A DNA stretch of 64,000 nucleotides from Fimenecus sp045632525 (GCA_045632525.1 JAZQWV010000005.1:1-64000); one strand, 5' to 3'; counted from the first letter of the stretch, positions 32,937 through 42,415 are shown. A program made the numbers and translations. Notes: generated from the letters alone by a model not told the origin.

Positions 32937-33545
32937 ATGAAAAGATTTATATTAGTTTCGCTTGCGTTGATAATGGCTTTATCCTTCGCAGCTTGTAATA
33001 ATAAAGAACCATCAACACCACAAGAAACAGTGGCAATTGATGGCGAAATGTTAAAAGCAGATTGGCAAAGTGGCAAAATAGTTTTTCCAAATGGAAACTC
33101 TGTTCAACTCCCTTGCAAAGTCAGTGATTTTATGGAACAAAGCGGATTGAAAATAGGCAATGAAAGTGTTCTTGGCGATAAGGTTTTAGCACCAAGAGAA
33201 ACCGTAACACTTAATATTGTTGGCGAAGGTGTGGGTTTTAAAGTTACAGTAAGAAACACAAGTTCAAAACCGGAGTTGCCTTATAAAGATGCAAATGTGG
33301 TTGCTTATAGTTTTAACAACACTACTGAAGGCAACAGACAAATTAAATTTGCAGGCACTTTAACACCTGGGGCTACTCGTGATGCAGTTGAAGATGCATT
33401 AGGTCGTCCAAAAGGACAAAAGAAAGACGATACTTTATATTACTATGTTGGCAAGAATGAAAAGGATAGAAATGTTAAATTAACTGTTTCATTTAATTCT
33501 GATGATATAGTAAATTCTGTTGCATACCAAATTGTTTATAACTAA
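32937..33545 (+). CDS. Putative lipoprotein of unknown function
   Basis: 202 residues. A lipoprotein signal peptide ends in the lipobox LSFAAC, with the modified Cys at residue 20, followed by a charged linker. The mature part contains TLTPGATRDAVEDALGRP, a helix-turn pattern reminiscent of small SmpA/BamE-like modules, and ends in beta strands. It is probably anchored to the outer face of the membrane. It has its own short upstream region and a terminator after it. Confidence 0.78.
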   Translation: MKRFILVSLALIMALSFAACNNKEPSTPQETVAIDGEMLKADWQSGKIVFPNGNSVQLPCKVSDFMEQSGLKIGNESVLGDKVLAPRETVTLNIVGEGVGFKVTVRNTSSKPELPYKDANVVAYSFNNTTEGNRQIKFAGTLTPGATRDAVEDALGRPKGQKKDDTLYYYVGKNEKDRNVKLTVSFNSDDIVNSVAYQIVYN

Positions 33546-33582
33546 AAAAATACGGTAAGGTTTTTAGCCTTACCGTATTTTT
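33546..33582 (+). terminator. Bidirectional terminator between lipoprotein gene and mtaB
   Basis: 15-bp inverted repeat (33546-33560 with 33568-33582) with A and T runs on the two sides, serving both convergent genes. Confidence 0.9.
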
Positions 33583-33586
33583 AATT

Positions 33587-34867
33587 TTATTCGCCTATGC
33601 AAAAATCATCTTGAACTGATTTAATTGTAACATTAACAATTTTACCAATTTCAACATTACCAATAACTTTAACTGGTGTGTAATTTGCAGTATATCCTAA
33701 ATACATTCCGTCATCTTGGCGGGTTTCAATAAGCACAGAGAGTGTTTTGCCGATTTGAGCATTTAAAAAATCTTGGCGGATTTTTTCTGCAACAATTGAT
33801 AATTCTTTCACTCTTTGAGCCTTGACAGATTTCTCAATTTGACCGTCCATTCTGTCAGCAACAGTACCACTTCTGCGAGAGTAGGGGAAGATATGAATTT
33901 TCTCAAATCCAACTTTCTCTGCAAAAAACTTTGTTGTTTCAAAATCTTCTTGGGTTTCTTTTGGAAAACCGACCATAATATCAGTTGTGAGTGTGCAGTC
34001 TTTAAAATTTGTCCTGAGCTTTTGGCAAAGTGCAAAATATTCATCACTTGTATAATGACGATTCATATTCTTAAGAGTTTTGTCACAACCACTCTGTAAT
34101 GAGATATGAAACTGTGGACATAATTTTTCGCATTTAGAGAGCTTTTCAATCAACTCGTCTGTAATATGGTCAGGCTCAAGTGAACCTAAACGAATTCTCT
34201 CGATTTTTTCGTTTTCACTCACTGCAAAAACTGCGTCAGCAAGGTCTAAATCACTGCCTCTGCCATAAGCCGAGAGATTTATTCCAACAAGCACGATTTC
34301 GCGATAACCATTCTCTGCTAATGCGTTAACTTCCGCTTTGACACTATCAATATCCTTCCAACGAACACGACCGCGAGCCTTTGGGATAATACAATATGAG
34401 CAAAATCTGTCGCAACCGTCTTCAATTTTCAAAGTTGCCCTTGTGCGTTCTTCAAAATCGCTTATACCACTCGAAACAAGTGCTTCACCACTTTGGTGTT
34501 GCTCTAAATGTATAACTCTGCAAGATGCAGAAAAATATTCGTTAAGAGAAGATACCAATAATTTATTATTTTTATTACCCAAAACAATGTCTGCTTCTAT
34601 TAAATCTTGCGCCATCTGGGGAAAAGACTGTGGCATACATCCCGTGAGTACAATTGTGCTTTGGGGATATTTCTTTTTATAATGACGAACACATTGTCTA
34701 GTTTTTCTGTCACTTTCACTTGTAACTGTGCAAGAGTTTATGACGAATACAGAAGCCTCTGTTTCATCGTCAGTAATCTCATATCCATTTTTCTTTAATT
34801 GTTCTCGCATTTCTTGGGTTTCATATTGATTAACCTTGCACCCAAGAGTGTGAAAAAACACTTTCAT
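33587..34867 (-). CDS. mtaB: tRNA t6A37 methylthiotransferase MtaB
   Basis: 426 residues from the ATG at 34867; a longer frame to 35131 has no family support and overlaps the divergent gene's promoter region. Radical SAM enzyme that turns t6A37 into ms2t6A37 in tRNA. Parts: N-terminal UPF0004 domain with Cys in HTLGCKVNQYE, NSCTV and GCMPQ; radical SAM CxxxCxxC in DRFCSYCIIPKARG; C-terminal TRAM domain. The opening KVFFHTLGCKVNQYET is of the MtaB rather than the MiaB subfamily. Convergent with the lipoprotein gene and divergent from the D,D-carboxypeptidase gene. Confidence 0.92.
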   Translation of the reverse strand: MKVFFHTLGCKVNQYETQEMREQLKKNGYEITDDETEASVFVINSCTVTSESDRKTRQCVRHYKKKYPQSTIVLTGCMPQSFPQMAQDLIEADIVLGNKNNKLLVSSLNEYFSASCRVIHLEQHQSGEALVSSGISDFEERTRATLKIEDGCDRFCSYCIIPKARGRVRWKDIDSVKAEVNALAENGYREIVLVGINLSAYGRGSDLDLADAVFAVSENEKIERIRLGSLEPDHITDELIEKLSKCEKLCPQFHISLQSGCDKTLKNMNRHYTSDEYFALCQKLRTNFKDCTLTTDIMVGFPKETQEDFETTKFFAEKVGFEKIHIFPYSRRSGTVADRMDGQIEKSVKAQRVKELSIVAEKIRQDFLNAQIGKTLSVLIETRQDDGMYLGYTANYTPVKVIGNVEIGKIVNVTIKSVQDDFCIGE

Positions 34868-34956
34868 ATTATCACCAAAAGACATTATAACATATATTTT
34901 ATATTTTTCATATAACAATTTGTCCCATTCATATATTTTTGTGTGGAGGGATAATA

Positions 34957-36108
34957 ATGAAGAAAATAATATCAGTTTTATTGTGCTTTTTAATGATAAT
35001 GCCATTATCTGTGACGGCTTTTGCTCAGAATAATACATTAACAGACTCTTTAACGGCAAAGTCGGTTGTGTTGATGGAAATGTCAAGTGGAGAGATTTTG
35101 CTCTCAAAAAATCCCGATGAAAAACTGCCACCTGCGTCCATTACAAAAATTATGACTATGCTACTTGTGATGGAAGCCTTAGATAACGGAAAGATAACAC
35201 TTGAAGATATGGTAACTGCAAGTAAAAATGCATCTTCAAAAGGTGGTTCACAAATCTGGCTCAAAGAAGGCGAGCAGATGACAGTTCACGATATGCTCAA
35301 AGCTACCGCAATTGGTAGCGCTAACGACGCCTGCACGGCATTAGGTGAGCATATAGCAGGTGGTGAAGCCGAGTTTGTTGCGATGATGAATGCAAGAGCG
35401 AAAGAACTTGGAATGAATAATACTAATTTTGAAAATCCGTCAGGACTTGATGATACTACCGAAAATCATTATTCAACAGCCCGTGATGTTGCAATTATGA
35501 GTTGTGAACTTATGAAGCACGAGAAAATTAAAGAATATACAACAGTCTGGATGGATTCTTTAAGAAATGGTGAAACTGAACTTGTAAACACCAACAGATT
35601 AGTCCGTTTTTATGAGGGGACAACTGGAGTAAAAACGGGAACAACAAGCAAAGCAGGATATTGTGTCAGCGCATCTGCCAAGCGTGACGGAATGGAACTT
35701 GTCGCAGTAGTTCTTGGTAGTGATAACAGCACAGAGCGTTTTGAAGATGCTAAAAAACTTCTTAATTGGGGCTTTGCCAATTATACAGTTTATCAACCAA
35801 CTGTTGATGCGTCTTTAATTACAAATGTAAATGTGCTTTTTGGAAAAGAAAATATAATTTCACCTGTAACCAAAGATATTAAACCAATACTCATAAAAAA
35901 GGGGACAGAAGACAAGATAACTCAACGAGTTGACATCTGTCTTGATGTTGAAGCACCCGTTGAAAAAGGGCAAAAACTTGGAACAGTATATTTTGAAACG
36001 GATGGCGAAACAATAACTTCTTGTCCAATTATAAGTGAGAATTATGTCGAACAAAGAAATTGGTTCTTTGTATTCTGCGCCTTATGGTCAAGTTTTGCAA
36101 AAAAATAA
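34957..36108 (+). CDS. D-alanyl-D-alanine carboxypeptidase (DacF/PBP5 type)
   Basis: 383 residues from ATG 34957, preceded by GGAGGG; the in-frame TTG at 34939 is rejected. Signal peptide (1-23, ending AFA). Peptidase S11 motifs: SxxK in PASITKIM (Ser 61, Lys 64), SxN in IGSANDAC, KTG in TGVKTGTTSKAGY. It removes the terminal D-Ala from peptidoglycan pentapeptides outside the membrane. The C-terminal NWFFVFCALWSSFAKK looks like an amphipathic or membrane anchor. DacF is often in sporulation operons, but no sporulation gene is next to it. Confidence 0.92.
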   Translation: MKKIISVLLCFLMIMPLSVTAFAQNNTLTDSLTAKSVVLMEMSSGEILLSKNPDEKLPPASITKIMTMLLVMEALDNGKITLEDMVTASKNASSKGGSQIWLKEGEQMTVHDMLKATAIGSANDACTALGEHIAGGEAEFVAMMNARAKELGMNNTNFENPSGLDDTTENHYSTARDVAIMSCELMKHEKIKEYTTVWMDSLRNGETELVNTNRLVRFYEGTTGVKTGTTSKAGYCVSASAKRDGMELVAVVLGSDNSTERFEDAKKLLNWGFANYTVYQPTVDASLITNVNVLFGKENIISPVTKDIKPILIKKGTEDKITQRVDICLDVEAPVEKGQKLGTVYFETDGETITSCPIISENYVEQRNWFFVFCALWSSFAKK

Positions 36109-36195
36109 TATAAATTTACTAAATATCTATTGAAAAATATCGTTGTTTAGGGTAAAATATTATAAAACCAATGGCAAAGCGAGGACTAATTTAAA

Positions 36196-37533
36196 ATGGC
36201 GTTAAAGCTTAATGACAAATATGTTAAGAATTTTATCAGTGCAGAAGAACTTAATGCAATGGCTCCAGCCGTTGAAGATGCGCATGAAAAAATCGTTAAT
36301 AAATCAGGTGAAGGTTCAGACTTTTTAGGTTGGGTGGACCTTCCTATAAATTATGATAAAGAAGAGTTTGACAGAATTGAAAAAGCAGCAGATAAAATCA
36401 AGAGCGATTCAAAAGCACTTGTTGTTATCGGTATCGGTGGTTCATATCTTGGAGCTCGTGCTGCAATTGAATTCTGCACATCTCAAAACTATAACTTGGT
36501 GTCAAAAGACACACCAAATATCTATTTCAGTGGTAACTCAATCAGCGGTAACTCACTTTCTGAACTTGTTGACCTTGTAAAAGATGTTGATTTCTCAATC
36601 AATGTTATCTCAAAATCAGGCACAACAACTGAACCTGCTATTGCGTTTCGTATTTTCCGTGAACTTCTTATCGAAAAATATGGCGAAGAAGAAGCAGCAA
36701 AGAGAATTTATGTTACAACCGATAAAGAAAAAGGAACACTCAAAGAGTTTTCTGATAAAGCAGGCTATGAAACATTCGTGGTGCCTGATGATGTTGGTGG
36801 TAGATATTCAGTTCTCACAGCAGTTGGTCTTCTTCCAATCGCAGTTGCAGGTATTGATATTGATAAGATGATGCAAGGTGCAGCTGATGCTCGCGAAGCT
36901 TATAGCATTTGCGATATGGAAAAGAATGATTGCTATAAATATGCAGCAATCCGTAACATTCTTTTAGGTAAAGGCAAAGCAGTTGAACTTATGGTTGCTT
37001 ATGAACCTGATTTCACAATGATGAATGAATGGTTTAAACAGCTCTTTGGCGAAAGCGAAGGCAAAGACGGTAAAGGCATTTTCCCTGCAAGTGTTGTTTG
37101 TTCAACAGACCTTCACTCAATGGGTCAATATATTCAAGACGGCGTGAGAATGCTCTTTGAAACATCTGTTATGTTTACAAAACCAAAGAGAGAAGTTGTA
37201 ATCAAAGAAGACGAAGTTAATGCCGATGGTCTTAACTTCCTTGCAGGCAAGACAATGGACTTTGTTAACCGTAAGGCTTATGAAGGCACATTGCTCGCTC
37301 ATGTTGATGGTGGCGTGCCAAACATCTGTATCGAAGTGCCAGAGATGAACGAATATGAATTCGGTTATCTTGTATACTTCTTTGAAAAGGCTTGTGCAAT
37401 TTCAGGTTATGTTCTTGGTGTTAACCCATTCAACCAGCCAGGTGTTGAGAGCTACAAAAAGAATATGTTTGCTCTTCTTGGTAAACCAGGCTACGAAGCA
37501 CAACAAGCAGAACTTTTAGCACGTCTTGGCTAA
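36196..37533 (+). CDS. pgi: Glucose-6-phosphate isomerase
   Basis: 445 residues. Interconverts glucose 6-phosphate and fructose 6-phosphate in the cytosol. Bacillota-type short Pgi: VVIGIGGSYLGARAAIEF, VISKSGTTTEPAIAFR, the signature DDVGGRYSVLTAVGLLPIA, and the C-terminal NPFNQPGVESYKKN. Bounded by its own upstream region (-10-like AATATT near 36155) and followed after about 60 bases by a small P-loop gene. Confidence 0.97.
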   Translation: MALKLNDKYVKNFISAEELNAMAPAVEDAHEKIVNKSGEGSDFLGWVDLPINYDKEEFDRIEKAADKIKSDSKALVVIGIGGSYLGARAAIEFCTSQNYNLVSKDTPNIYFSGNSISGNSLSELVDLVKDVDFSINVISKSGTTTEPAIAFRIFRELLIEKYGEEEAAKRIYVTTDKEKGTLKEFSDKAGYETFVVPDDVGGRYSVLTAVGLLPIAVAGIDIDKMMQGAADAREAYSICDMEKNDCYKYAAIRNILLGKGKAVELMVAYEPDFTMMNEWFKQLFGESEGKDGKGIFPASVVCSTDLHSMGQYIQDGVRMLFETSVMFTKPKREVVIKEDEVNADGLNFLAGKTMDFVNRKAYEGTLLAHVDGGVPNICIEVPEMNEYEFGYLVYFFEKACAISGYVLGVNPFNQPGVESYKKNMFALLGKPGYEAQQAELLARLG

Positions 37534-37594
37534 TTTAAATTCAGAAACGACCATCTTTTAGGGGATGGATAATAAATATATAGGAGGAGATAAT

Positions 37595-38023
37595 ATGATT
37601 TCTCTTATTATCGGTAAAAAAGGAACAGGAAAAACAAAAGTACTCGTTGAGCATGTTAATGATGCAGTTCACGTATCCAGCGGTAATGTTGTATGCGTTG
37701 AAAAAGAAACAAAGCTTACATACGATGTAAACTATCGTGCAAGACTTGTTGCAACAGATACTTTTTCAATCAACGGTTATGACGCATTCTACGGCTTCTT
37801 GAGCGGTATTTGTGCCGGTGACCACGATATTACAGATATCTTTGTTGATGCAACATACAGAATTGCAGAAGACAAAGAAAGAACAGGCGAAGCTCTCAGC
37901 TCATTCCTTAAAAAAGTTGACGAACTTTCAAAAATTTCTGATACAAAGTTCACATTCACAATTTCAAGCGAAATGGAAGAACTTCCAGAAGCAATATTTG
38001 AATATTGCACAAAAATCAACTAA
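37595..38023 (+). CDS. Small P-loop protein of unknown function
   Basis: 142 residues from ATG 37595, preceded by AGGAGGAG; the in-frame start at 37565 is upstream of that site. A Walker A motif (GKKGTGKTK) lies at residues 7-15. A later hydrophobic strand (DIFVDATYRIA) might serve as a Walker B-like strand, but there is no clear DE pair. No DNA-binding or membrane part is visible. I do not recognise a named family; nucleotide binding is the only supported statement. Confidence 0.7.
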   Translation: MISLIIGKKGTGKTKVLVEHVNDAVHVSSGNVVCVEKETKLTYDVNYRARLVATDTFSINGYDAFYGFLSGICAGDHDITDIFVDATYRIAEDKERTGEALSSFLKKVDELSKISDTKFTFTISSEMEELPEAIFEYCTKIN

Positions 38024-38036
38024 TTACAATTAGGGC

Positions 38037-38064
38037 ACGGCGAGGTTAATTCCTCGCCGTTTTT
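38037..38064 (+). terminator. Terminator after the small P-loop gene
   Basis: Perfect 9-bp GC-rich stem (38037-38045 with 38052-38060), 6-base loop, TTTT. Confidence 0.9.
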
Positions 38065-38098
38065 CTGCGTTTTTACTAAAATATTTTAATTTTTATTG

Positions 38099-38127
38099 TT
38101 GACAAAAACGAAATATACATATATAAT
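38099..38127 (+). promoter_or_regulatory. Perfect consensus promoter for yceD-rpmF
   Basis: TTGACA (38099-38104), 17 bases, TATAAT (38122-38127), in keeping with a ribosomal protein operon. Confidence 0.88.
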
Positions 38128-38174
38128 AATTCGGGTGAATAAGTAACAGTTATTCACAGCGAAAGGTGAATGCA

Positions 38175-38669
38175 ATGCAAATTCAACTTGAACAGATATT
38201 TAATCTTGAAGGCTCTAAGAAAGAATTCGACTTTTCTTTTGAACCTGAATACTCTCTTTCTGATGATATTTCACTTGACGCGCCGGGTATTGCGGTTAGT
38301 GGTAAAATCGAGAATAACACCGGAATTGTGTCGTTGTCAGGAAAAGCAAAGTTTTCAGCAACCGTGGTTTGCAGTCGATGTGCCGAAGACTTCAAGAAAG
38401 ACTTTGAAATTGAATTAGAGCATTTACTTGCAAAAAGCCTTGAAAATGACGAAAATGATGACTATATAATAGTTGAAAATTCGTTGTTGGATTTAGATTC
38501 ACTTATTTGTGAAGATATCATTTTTTCATTGCCAATCAGTTTCTTGTGTGATGAAGATTGCAAAGGGCTTTGCGCAAAATGTGGTAAAAATCTTAACGAA
38601 GGCAAATGTGATTGCAAAAAAGATGTTGACCCACGAATGGCAGCTTTATTACAGTTGCTTGATGATTAG
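38175..38669 (+). CDS. YceD/DUF177 family protein
   Basis: 164 residues from ATG 38175, behind GAAAGG; GTG 38166 overlaps that site. Contains DUF177 features: VVCSRCAEDFKKDFEI and the C-terminal Cys-rich LCDEDCKGLCAKCGKNLNEGKCDCKK, probably a zinc site, ending DPRMAALLQLL. YceD is nearly always just upstream of rpmF and has been linked to 23S rRNA or ribosome assembly. Here rpmF follows after 39 bases. Confidence 0.9.
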   Translation: MQIQLEQIFNLEGSKKEFDFSFEPEYSLSDDISLDAPGIAVSGKIENNTGIVSLSGKAKFSATVVCSRCAEDFKKDFEIELEHLLAKSLENDENDDYIIVENSLLDLDSLICEDIIFSLPISFLCDEDCKGLCAKCGKNLNEGKCDCKKDVDPRMAALLQLLDD

Positions 38670-38708
38670 TTAATTATTATTGAAAATATTAAATGGAGGT
38701 TCCTCAAA

Positions 38709-38897
38709 ATGGCAGTACCTAAGAGAAGAGTTTCTAAAACAAGAAGAGATAAAAGACGTTCAAACGTATGGAAGATGACAGCTCCTGAGCTTGTTAAGTG
38801 CCCAAATTGTGGCGGTTACAAAAGACCACACAGAGTTTGCGGTGAATGCGGACAGTATAAGGGTAGACAAGTTGTTGCTCTTAAAGAAGAAGCTTAA
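38709..38897 (+). CDS. rpmF: 50S ribosomal protein L32
   Basis: 62 residues. MAVPKRRVSKTRRDKRRS opening and a zinc ribbon made of CPNCGG and CGECGQY (two CxxC pairs), so this is the zinc-binding form of L32. Preceded by GGAGG and followed by a terminator. Confidence 0.97.
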   Translation: MAVPKRRVSKTRRDKRRSNVWKMTAPELVKCPNCGGYKRPHRVCGECGQYKGRQVVALKEEA

Positions 38898-38918
38898 TTT
38901 TCTTTATTGATTAAAAGC

Positions 38919-38952
38919 AAGGCGGAAAGAACATTTTTCTCTCCGCCTTTTA
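38919..38952 (+). terminator. Terminator after rpmF
   Basis: 8-bp stem AAGGCGGA/TCCGCCTT with a 15-base internal part, then TTTT. Confidence 0.82.
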
Positions 38953-38989
38953 GTCTTGCAAAAAAACAAAAATAAGGTGGTGATATACT

Positions 38990-40303
38990 ATGTCAGTAAA
39001 AATCAATAAGGTTAAATCCTTATCAAAATGTGCTTTAAAAGGCATAAAAGCAGGGGATGAACTTTTAAAAATCAATGGCAACGAGATTTTAGATGTACTT
39101 GACTATGATTTTTATATGGCAGAGGGTAATGTCACTTTAACCTTTAAATGTGCAGATTCAGGCTTTAAAGTTGTTAAGGCAAATGCTCACAATTGTGGGC
39201 TTGAATTTGAAACCTATTTGATGGATAAACAACAACATTGCAAAAATAAATGCGTTTTCTGTTTTATCGACCAGTTACCAAAAGGATTGCGTGAAAGTCT
39301 TTATTTTAAAGACGATGATAGTCGACTTTCATTCCTTTTTGGCAATTATATAACGCTTACAAACATTTCAGAGCATGAAATTGAGCGTATTATCAAAATG
39401 CACATAAGCCCTGTGAATATTTCAGTTCACACAATGAATCCTGACCTTCGTGTGCAAATGATGAAAAACAAAAATGCAGGTAAAAGTCTTGAAATCATTA
39501 AAAGACTTGCAGATGCAGGCATCACAATGAACACTCAACTTGTGTTGTGCCCAGGCATTAATGATGGCGACGAGTTGCGTTATAGCATCGAGCAACTTTC
39601 TGCATTATATCCATCAGTTCAAAGCATAGCAGCAGTACCTGTGGGACTCACAAAATTCCGTGATGGTCTCTCAAAACTTGAACCTTACAACAAACAAACA
39701 TCAGGGGAAACAATCGATATTATCGAAGAGTATTCTCAAAAATTCCGTAAAGAATTTGGTGTTGGGCTTTGCTATCCGGCTGACGAGTTTTTCATTAAAG
39801 CAGAAAGAGAATTGCCAAGCGCAGATTATTATGACGACTATCCACAACTTGACAATGGCGTTGGATTGGTTCGCTCATTCTGTGACGATTTTCTTGACGA
39901 ATTAGATTATATTTCAGAAAATCCAACTAACAAAAAAGTAACCTTGGCAACAGGCGTTGATTTTTATCCATATTTAAATGACCTTTGCAAAAAAGCAGAA
40001 GAAAAATACGGCGTAGAAATTAAAGTTCAAAAAATAATCAATAACTTTTTCGGTGAAACTATAACAGTTTCAGGACTTATCACAGGCGTTGACTTGTATG
40101 AGCAACTTAAAACTATTGACTTGGGTGAATATTTGATATTACCAAGCAGTATGATTAGTGACTATACAAATCATACCGAAAATAAGAACAAATTCCTTGA
40201 CGATATGACCGTTGAAGAATTAGAAAACAAATTAAATGTGAAAATAATGTTGACTAACGGCAACGGCGGTCAACTTTTAAGAGATATTCTGGGGGTGAAA
40301 TAA
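38990..40303 (+). CDS. DUF512 radical SAM protein with PDZ-like N-terminus
   Basis: 437 residues. The N-terminal ~70 residues form a PDZ-like fold (KAGDELLKINGNEI). A radical SAM-like CxxxCxxC motif follows (HCKNKCVFCFIDQLPKG), then a DUF512 domain in the C-terminal half. This protein family is widespread in Bacillota next to der, but its reaction is not known. It overlaps der by one base, so a tie to ribosome assembly is plausible. The start is behind AAGGTGGTG. Confidence 0.88.
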   Translation: MSVKINKVKSLSKCALKGIKAGDELLKINGNEILDVLDYDFYMAEGNVTLTFKCADSGFKVVKANAHNCGLEFETYLMDKQQHCKNKCVFCFIDQLPKGLRESLYFKDDDSRLSFLFGNYITLTNISEHEIERIIKMHISPVNISVHTMNPDLRVQMMKNKNAGKSLEIIKRLADAGITMNTQLVLCPGINDGDELRYSIEQLSALYPSVQSIAAVPVGLTKFRDGLSKLEPYNKQTSGETIDIIEEYSQKFRKEFGVGLCYPADEFFIKAERELPSADYYDDYPQLDNGVGLVRSFCDDFLDELDYISENPTNKKVTLATGVDFYPYLNDLCKKAEEKYGVEIKVQKIINNFFGETITVSGLITGVDLYEQLKTIDLGEYLILPSSMISDYTNHTENKNKFLDDMTVEELENKLNVKIMLTNGNGGQLLRDILGVK

Positions 40304-41634
40304 TGGCAAAACCCGTTATTGCAATCGTTGGTCGTCCCAATGTTGGCAAAAGCACACTTTTTAATAAATTAATAGGTAAAAGACTTTCAATCGTTGATGA
40401 TACACCGGGCGTAACCCGTGACAGAATCTATGGTGATTGTGAATGGCTTGGTCGTCAGATGTTGCTTATCGATACAGGTGGTATTGAGCCATATTCAGAC
40501 GACATTATCTTGTCACAAATGCGCCGTCAGGCACAACTTGCCATTGATAGTGCAGATGTAATTATTTTCGTAACAGATGTGCGTACAGGTGTGGTGGCAA
40601 CTGACGAAGAAGTTGCAACAATGCTTATCAAGAGCAATAAACCCATTATTTTGTGCGTTAATAAATCAGACTCTTTGGGTGAACCACCCGCAGAGTTTTA
40701 TGAGTTCTATAATTTGGGCCTTGGTGACCCAATTCAGGTTTCTGCTGCCCATGGTCACGGCACAGGTGACTTGCTTGATAAGGTACTTGAATATTTACCT
40801 GAAGATGCAGGCACTGAAGACGAAAGTGAAACTGTAAAAGTTGCTGTTATCGGCAAACCTAATGCTGGAAAATCTTCACTTATTAACAAAATTGCGGGCG
40901 AAGAAAGAGTAATCGTTTCAAATATTGCGGGTACAACAAGAGACGCAACCGATACTTATATCGATAATAAATTTGGCTCGTTTATGTTTATTGATACTGC
41001 GGGACTTCGTCGCAAGAGTAAAGTTGAAGACCAGATTGAAAAATATTCTGTAATTCGTGCTCAAATGGCAGTTGAAAGAGCTGATGTCTGCGTTATTATG
41101 ATTGACGCCGTTGAGGGTTTCACAGAGCAGGATTCCAAAGTTGCAGGTATCGCTCACGAATTGGGCAAGGCTTGTATTATCGCGGTTAATAAGTGGGATT
41201 TAGTCGAAAAAGACGGTCAGACAATGGATAAATATCGCAAAAAACTTATGAATGATTTCTCATTTATGAGCTATGCGCCAATTATCTTTATTTCTGCTAA
41301 AACAGGACAAAGACTTGATAGACTTTTTGAGCTTATTAAATTCGTTGATACACAGAATGCAATGCGTATTTCAACAGGTAAGCTTAATGATGTTTTGGCA
41401 GGGGCAACTGCTCGTGTTCAACCACCATCAGATAAGGGTAAGCGACTCAAGATTTATTATATGACACAAGCATCAACACGACCACCAACATTTGTGTGCT
41501 TTGTCAATAATAAAGACTTGTTCCATTATAGCTATCAAAGATACATTGATAACCAAATCCGTGAAGTTTTCGGTCTCGAAGGCACACCAACAAGATTCGT
41601 AGTCCGCGAAAGAGACAAAAACAATAAAAAATAA
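40303..41634 (+). CDS. der: Ribosome biogenesis GTPase Der (EngA)
   Basis: 443 residues with two GTPase domains: G1 motifs GRPNVGKST near residue 10 and GKPNAGKSS near 185; G3 DTGG and DTAG; G4 NKSD and NKWD. The C-terminal KH-like domain is complete. It assists late 50S assembly. In many relatives plsY and gpsA follow; here repeats and an unrelated membrane protein gene follow instead. Confidence 0.97.
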   Translation: MAKPVIAIVGRPNVGKSTLFNKLIGKRLSIVDDTPGVTRDRIYGDCEWLGRQMLLIDTGGIEPYSDDIILSQMRRQAQLAIDSADVIIFVTDVRTGVVATDEEVATMLIKSNKPIILCVNKSDSLGEPPAEFYEFYNLGLGDPIQVSAAHGHGTGDLLDKVLEYLPEDAGTEDESETVKVAVIGKPNAGKSSLINKIAGEERVIVSNIAGTTRDATDTYIDNKFGSFMFIDTAGLRRKSKVEDQIEKYSVIRAQMAVERADVCVIMIDAVEGFTEQDSKVAGIAHELGKACIIAVNKWDLVEKDGQTMDKYRKKLMNDFSFMSYAPIIFISAKTGQRLDRLFELIKFVDTQNAMRISTGKLNDVLAGATARVQPPSDKGKRLKIYYMTQASTRPPTFVCFVNNKDLFHYSYQRYIDNQIREVFGLEGTPTRFVVRERDKNNKK

Positions 41635-41635
41635 A

Positions 41636-41697
41636 TGCAAAATGCAAAACGCAAAGTGCAAAATGTAGGGGCGATTCACGAATCGCCCTTTTTCTTT
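41636..41697 (+). repeat. GCAAAAY heptamer array plus palindromic terminator
   Basis: The heptamer array (41636-41664) matches that at 28041. The following TAGGGGCGATTCACGAATCGCCC hairpin with TTTTTCTTTT (to 41697) is likely the der terminator and resembles the palindrome at 29050. Confidence 0.65.
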
Positions 41698-41707
41698 TGT
41701 GTCATCT

Positions 41708-41735
41708 TTGTAGGGGACGATGCCCACATCGTCCC
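41708..41735. repeat. 28-bp palindromic repeat, copy 1
   Basis: Identical over 28 bases to 55117-55144. Can form a GGGACGATG/CATCGTCCC hairpin. Confidence 0.75.
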
Positions 41736-41817
41736 GTTATTTGTTGACTTTTCTATTTGAAAATGATAAACTTAATTTGTAATAAACATAATTTGAGTTG
41801 TGTAAGGGGTGGTGTTG

Positions 41818-42381
41818 ATGGGCAAAATCACTAAAAGAAAAAGACGAATATTTAAACGTGTAGTTGTGTTTTCAATTGTAATACAAATAGCTTTATTGGT
41901 TTTGTTTGCTGCTCTATTAGTTAACACTACGAATGCGACATCAAAGAATACAAATGTTTTAGATGTTAAAATATTAGATGTAATAATTAGTGATGGCTCA
42001 AACCATTTGACAACTGTTTATTTGAAAACTCCAATAGGTTATTATAGAACTGATTGGAAAATTTATGATAAGCAGATTTATAACCCTATCAATGGTAAGG
42101 GTTTAGAGAAAAGTTTAACTGATGAGCCTTTAATTACTCTAACTATATTGAAAAATTCAAAAAAATCATCTATTTTTTATGGAGACACTATGACAGCAGT
42201 TGATATAAGAAGTGAGTCGACAGTTTATTATGACATTGCTAATTATAATCAATGGCAGAAAGAAAATCGTATTATATTGTTTGTTGTGTTTGCAATCGCC
42301 GAGATTGCACTAATCATAGCATCAGCATTTCAAATATATCTAAACTATCCTTATTATCATAAAAGGAAAAAGAAAACATAA
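41818..42381 (+). CDS. Hypothetical protein with two membrane helices
   Basis: 187 residues from ATG 41818, behind AAGGGGT; an in-frame GTG at 41809 is less likely. A basic N-terminus (KITKRKRRIFKR), membrane helix at about 17-38, an extracytoplasmic domain of some 110 residues (YLKTPIGYYRTDWKIYDKQIY), a second helix near 150-172, and a basic end (HKRKKKT). The family is not recognised. AT-rich even for this window, and it sits between repeats and ruvC where other genes are often found after der, so it may be a later arrival. Confidence 0.65.
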   Translation: MGKITKRKRRIFKRVVVFSIVIQIALLVLFAALLVNTTNATSKNTNVLDVKILDVIISDGSNHLTTVYLKTPIGYYRTDWKIYDKQIYNPINGKGLEKSLTDEPLITLTILKNSKKSSIFYGDTMTAVDIRSESTVYYDIANYNQWQKENRIILFVVFAIAEIALIIASAFQIYLNYPYYHKRKKKT

Positions 42382-42415
42382 AATCTAATTATTAACAAAC
42401 TGAAAATTATATGTA

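Noticed and set aside
33587..35131. Longer reading of the mtaB frame to 35131
   Set aside because: The extra 88 residues overlap the divergent carboxypeptidase gene and lack family similarity; ATG 34867 starts at the conserved motif.
38690..38708. GAGG-TT-CCTC hairpin at the rpmF ribosome-binding site as a translational switch
   Set aside because: The 2-base loop is too tight to form a stable 4-bp stem.
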